A stretch of 8,515 nucleotides of DNA from an uncultured Bacteroidales bacterium (GTDB lineage Bacteria; Bacteroidota; Bacteroidia; Bacteroidales; WCHB1-69), in the NCBI GenBank assembly GCA_937892025.1, contig CALAVA010000260.1:1-8515 (forward strand). The letters are read 5' to 3'. A model generated the notes under the pieces. That model ran no database searches. It was given only the letters and a program-made list of their open reading frames with translations, and was not told the origin of the DNA. This document shows, in pieces, positions 5,575 to 8,515 of this stretch. Every line of letters begins with the position of its first letter. The first letter of the stretch is position 1. The position numbers were made by a program, and so were the translations under genes.

Positions 5575-8430
5575 TTATTTTTTCTGAATTTCTGGTTTCA
5601 ATGTTGCTACACTATAATGATTCAAATCGAAGAATTTTCTTGCAAAATCTCTAATATCTGCTGCTGAAATAGAATTTATCCATTCATTGTATTTTTCAAT
5701 CACTTCATCACGATTTTCATTATAATAGTAAGAGCCATAAATAATGCCCATCCAAGTACGATTTTCTTGCAATTGTATTTCACGACTTTTTATCAATTGT
5801 TCTTTTGCTTTTTGCAAGGTTTCTGCATTAGGGCCTTTTTTGATATAAGATTGCAATACTTTTAGGGCAGCCTTTTCTACTTTATCGGTTTTTGATGGGT
5901 CGCATTGAATTACAAACATCCAAGACACACTCGGTGTTGGCTCTAAATCATAATTTGCAGTGCCATAAGGGGAATAGGCATCACCCATTTTTTCACGAAT
6001 GATTTCCGTTGTTGTTATTTGCAAACATTCTCCCAATATATCTGCCATACGGCGGTCTCTTTGCGTAGCAGAAAAGCCTTCTGTTTCTCCCAACATATAA
6101 ACAATGGACATAGGTTCAGACCCTTTATAGGCCACACCATGCGTAATTCCATTTGCTAATTTTGGGAAAATATTTCTATTGGTTTCTGTTTTTTGTTCTC
6201 CACCTGTCGGCAAATTGTTTAAATATTTTGCAATCGTGTTAATATCATTATCTGAAATATTACCAACAAAGAAAAATATTTGATTAGAAGCGTCTTTAAA
6301 TCTTTCTTTAAAAATTTGATACGTTTTGTCCAAATTCAATTTAGCAAAATCTTCTTCCGTTGGAATGATGGTTACACGTTTATAGTCAGGATAAGCGGTT
6401 TTGTACAGCACTTTGGACAAGGCCATTTGCGGATGTTCTGCCAAAGCCTTGTATTGTGTACGTAAGGCCTGTATATTTTTATCAAATGATTCTTGGTCTT
6501 TACGAGGTGCTTCATAGTACAAGTTTAGCAATTGTAACATTGTTTCTAAATCTTTTGGCGAACAATTTCCTTTAAATCCTTGTGTGGTATTACCTATAGT
6601 TGGTACAATCTGCACACTTTTCCCTTTGAGTTTCTTTTTCAACTGAGAAGCGGAAAAATCTCCAATGCCGGCATCGTCAATAAAACCTGCTGATAGAGAA
6701 ACGGGGAAAACTTCTTCATCTTCATACAATGAACTACCTCCACGTGCATAAGATTGCATTTGAATTTCATCTTCTTTATAGCTTGTTTTTTTAACAATAA
6801 ATCGAATACCATTGGGCAATGTATATTCAGTATAATCCAAAGCGGTATTTGTTTTTGTAATGGTAGGTGTAATTTCTGGCAATTTTTTATCATACAAAGG
6901 TGTTTCTTTGAAATTATCTACCCATGGTTCTGTTTTTATATTTTTAACACTATTGAGCAAATCTTTGGCTTCTTTTTCTGTAGGTATTTTCAAATCGTTT
7001 CTTTCTGGAGCGGTAAGATAAAAAATCATATTTTCATCCGTTATCCAATCTGCGACAACGGCATTCACTTCTTCTAAAGTGATGTTTGGCAAAAATTCTT
7101 TTGCGTAATTATATTCTTGACGGATTCCTGGGATAACTTCCCCATCTAAAAAATGGCGAGTATATTCATCTGCTAAACGAGTAGAGTTGGTTTTGTCGGC
7201 TTCTTTGGCAGATTTACGATACGAATCCAACAAATCTTCTTTTTGCCGTTCTAATTCTGTTTGTAAAAATCCGTGTTGGTCAATACGAATCATTTCTGTT
7301 AGCATCAGTTTGACAGCCTCTGGTATTTTATTGTCTTTAGGATATGCATACAAGGTAAACGCATCGCAATCTCTACCTAAGAATCCGCCATATCCACCTC
7401 CACAACGTATCATTGGAGCGGTAACTTTTTCACACAATTCAGAGAAGCGTGCATTTATCATTCCATTTGCCAATTGACGGACAAGACTTTGTCTATAATC
7501 TCCGATTGTTCCTTGAGGGGCTTTTTGGTGTTTCCACATCAACTCCAAAGTGGTAGAAGTTGCTTCTTTATCTGTTGCAATGGCAATAAGTGGTTCTTTA
7601 TTTGTAGGAATAGTAAAATATTGACGTTCTTTAGGATTGGTAGGCTTTGTATATCCGTCAAAATATTGTTTAACTTTGGCTTCCATTTGGTCCATATCAA
7701 AATCACCGACAATGATAACAGCCTGAAGGTCTGTTCTATACCAATCTTTATAAAAACGTACAATTTCATCACGTTTAAAATTCATAATCACCTCTTCGGT
7801 GCCAATAGGCATACGATTGGCATATTTGGAACCTTTGAGCATAATTGGCCATACTATTTTGTTCATACGGTCAGCAGCACCAAGTCTTCCTCGCCATTCT
7901 TCGTGGACGACACCTCGTTCTGCCTCTATTTCCTTTTGGTCAAAGAGTAATTTTGAAGCCCAGCCATCCAAAATTTTCATACCCATTTCTATCATTTCTG
8001 GTGTATTGGGCATATTGATAAAATAAACGGTTTCATCAAAAGACGTATAGGCATTAACATGGCTTCCAAATGTAACACCTGCTTTTTGTAATTCTGAAAT
8101 CATCGAATTGTGAGGATAATGTTCGGTACCATTAAAAGCCATGTGTTCACAAAAATGTGCCAACCCTTGTTGAGAATCATCTTCGAGAATAGAGCCTGCA
8201 TTGGTAACCAGACGAAATTGAATTCTACCTTCCGGTTTTTTATTCACGCGAAGATAATATGTTAAACCATTGTCCATCTTAACAAGTCGAACATTTTTAT
8301 CCACAGGAACGGTTGCACTTAAATTTGAAGGTTTTGATTTTTTGGCTCCAGAGATAGGAATTTGAGCAAACAACATACTTGTTGTCATTACAAAAAGTAA
8401 AAGTAATGACATTGACAACATTTTTTTCAT
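5575..8430 (-). CDS. M16 family zinc metallopeptidase (pitrilysin/PqqL-like), exported
   Basis: The 951-aa product has a signal peptide (about residues 1-23, ending LFAQ) and two M16 halves, so it should be a periplasmic or envelope zinc protease degrading peptides within a closed chamber. The N-terminal half carries the inverted zinc motif HFCEH (92-96, with His92 and His96 as ligands and Glu95 as the catalytic base). The distal ERGVVHEE (171-178) supplies the third ligand, probably Glu178. The C-terminal half (about 530-951) lacks HxxEH, as expected, but has the IREKMGDAYSPYG segment (811-823; Arg812, Tyr819, Tyr822) that helps bind substrate. Length equals that of fused two-domain M16 proteins such as PqqL (about 930 aa). 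The ATG at 8430 is chosen because it gives a clean signal peptide; the longer frame begins at a TTG inside the promoter box at the window edge. It is transcribed alone, between its own promoter and terminator. Substrate is unknown. Confidence 0.93.
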   Translation of the reverse strand: MKKMLSMSLLLLFVMTTSMLFAQIPISGAKKSKPSNLSATVPVDKNVRLVKMDNGLTYYLRVNKKPEGRIQFRLVTNAGSILEDDSQQGLAHFCEHMAFNGTEHYPHNSMISELQKAGVTFGSHVNAYTSFDETVYFINMPNTPEMIEMGMKILDGWASKLLFDQKEIEAERGVVHEEWRGRLGAADRMNKIVWPIMLKGSKYANRMPIGTEEVIMNFKRDEIVRFYKDWYRTDLQAVIIVGDFDMDQMEAKVKQYFDGYTKPTNPKERQYFTIPTNKEPLIAIATDKEATSTTLELMWKHQKAPQGTIGDYRQSLVRQLANGMINARFSELCEKVTAPMIRCGGGYGGFLGRDCDAFTLYAYPKDNKIPEAVKLMLTEMIRIDQHGFLQTELERQKEDLLDSYRKSAKEADKTNSTRLADEYTRHFLDGEVIPGIRQEYNYAKEFLPNITLEEVNAVVADWITDENMIFYLTAPERNDLKIPTEKEAKDLLNSVKNIKTEPWVDNFKETPLYDKKLPEITPTITKTNTALDYTEYTLPNGIRFIVKKTSYKEDEIQMQSYARGGSSLYEDEEVFPVSLSAGFIDDAGIGDFSASQLKKKLKGKSVQIVPTIGNTTQGFKGNCSPKDLETMLQLLNLYYEAPRKDQESFDKNIQALRTQYKALAEHPQMALSKVLYKTAYPDYKRVTIIPTEEDFAKLNLDKTYQIFKERFKDASNQIFFFVGNISDNDINTIAKYLNNLPTGGEQKTETNRNIFPKLANGITHGVAYKGSEPMSIVYMLGETEGFSATQRDRRMADILGECLQITTTEIIREKMGDAYSPYGTANYDLEPTPSVSWMFVIQCDPSKTDKVEKAALKVLQSYIKKGPNAETLQKAKEQLIKSREIQLQENRTWMGIIYGSYYYNENRDEVIEKYNEWINSISAADIRDFARKFFDLNHYSVATLKPEIQKK

Positions 8431-8484
8431 ACTAAATTTATTTTTTATTGAATTATATAAATTATTAAATTGATTTTCTTGTTT

Positions 8485-8500
8485 TTGCGTAAAACCGCAA
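8485..8500 (-). promoter_or_regulatory. Small hairpin in the 5' leader of the M16 protease gene
   Basis: On the minus strand TTGCG (8500-8496) and CGCAA (8489-8485) pair perfectly around GTTTTA. The hairpin would sit at the very 5' end of the roughly 70-nt leader, just after the expected transcription start. A 5'-terminal stem could stabilise the mRNA, but no T-run follows it and no known riboswitch is recognisable. Chance is possible. Confidence 0.3.
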
Positions 8501-8507
8501 TAGTCTC

Positions 8508-8515
8508 GCAAAGGT
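8508..8515 (-). promoter_or_regulatory. Bacteroidota-type -7 promoter box for the M16 protease gene, cut by the window edge
   Basis: The last eight bases read ACCTTTGC on the minus strand. With a T as the next base outside the window this would be TACCTTTGC, one of the commonest forms of the TAnnTTTG element. It lies 78 nt before the ATG at 8430, predicting a leader of about 70 nt. The -33 element would be outside the window. Confidence 0.65.

Noticed and set aside
6639..6893. An 84-codon minus-strand frame overlapping the M16 gene in another frame, suggesting a frameshift
   Set aside because: The main M16 frame is continuous and family-like throughout this stretch, so there is no break to explain.
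6754..7077. A 107-codon plus-strand open frame, Phe/Ile/Cys-rich, resembling a membrane protein
   Set aside because: It is the antisense of Lys/Glu/Asn-rich M16 protease sequence; the apparent hydrophobicity comes from reading A-rich codons backwards.
7474..7950. A 158-codon plus-strand open frame inside the M16 protease gene
   Set aside because: It is antisense to well-conserved M16 coding sequence including the catalytic region, has low-complexity Phe/Ile/Cys/Ser-rich content typical of reverse-strand shadows, and has no promoter.
1..8515. Mobile element, CRISPR array, phage or defence system
   Set aside because: No transposase, integrase, direct-repeat array, terminal inverted repeats or recognisable defence domain is present; all six main genes are chromosomal types.

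Overview
The window reads as ordinary chromosomal DNA of an AT-rich member of the Bacteroidota. Four things point there: three upstream elements matching the TAnnTTTG (-7) promoter consensus of this phylum, no recognisable Shine-Dalgarno sequences, a gliding-motility/type IX secretion (T9SS) type B C-terminal domain, and a DUF3109 gene. The T9SS-type domain argues for a lineage that has, or descends from, T9SS-bearing bacteria. I cannot name order or genus from the sequence.

Layout, left to right: (1) 1-340 is non-coding, with a plus-strand hairpin plus T-tract at 207-243 and a TATATTTG promoter box just before the first gene. (2) 341-1132 (+) encodes an MbnP-like putative lipoprotein, probably copper-related. 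(3) It converges, with 4 bp between stop codons, on a compact minus-strand five-gene cluster spanning 5422 down to 1137. In transcription order this is: lytic transglycosylase with LysM (MltD-like), truB (tRNA pseudouridine 55 synthase), a DUF3109 cysteine-rich protein, an ECF sigma factor, and a membrane protein with an anti-sigma-like cytosolic N-terminus and a periplasmic type B T9SS/CHU_C domain. Gaps are 8, 3, 36 and 0 bp. (4) 5423-5574 is a short intergenic stretch holding the cluster promoter (TATCTTTG, 8 nt before the start) and a perfect 32-bp palindromic terminator. (5) 5575-8430 (-) encodes a 951-aa exported M16 family zinc protease. Its promoter (ACCTTTGC) sits exactly at the right window edge.

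Together the cluster combines cell-wall remodelling, tRNA modification and an envelope-facing sigma/anti-sigma pair. The most interesting object is that pair. The putative anti-sigma factor ends not in a generic periplasmic domain but in a domain normally used as a T9SS sorting signal, with two unusual cysteines. This suggests, as inference only, a sensor that couples transcription to the state of T9SS or the cell surface. I see no mobile element, CRISPR array, tRNA/rRNA, phage gene or defence system, and all large genes look intact.
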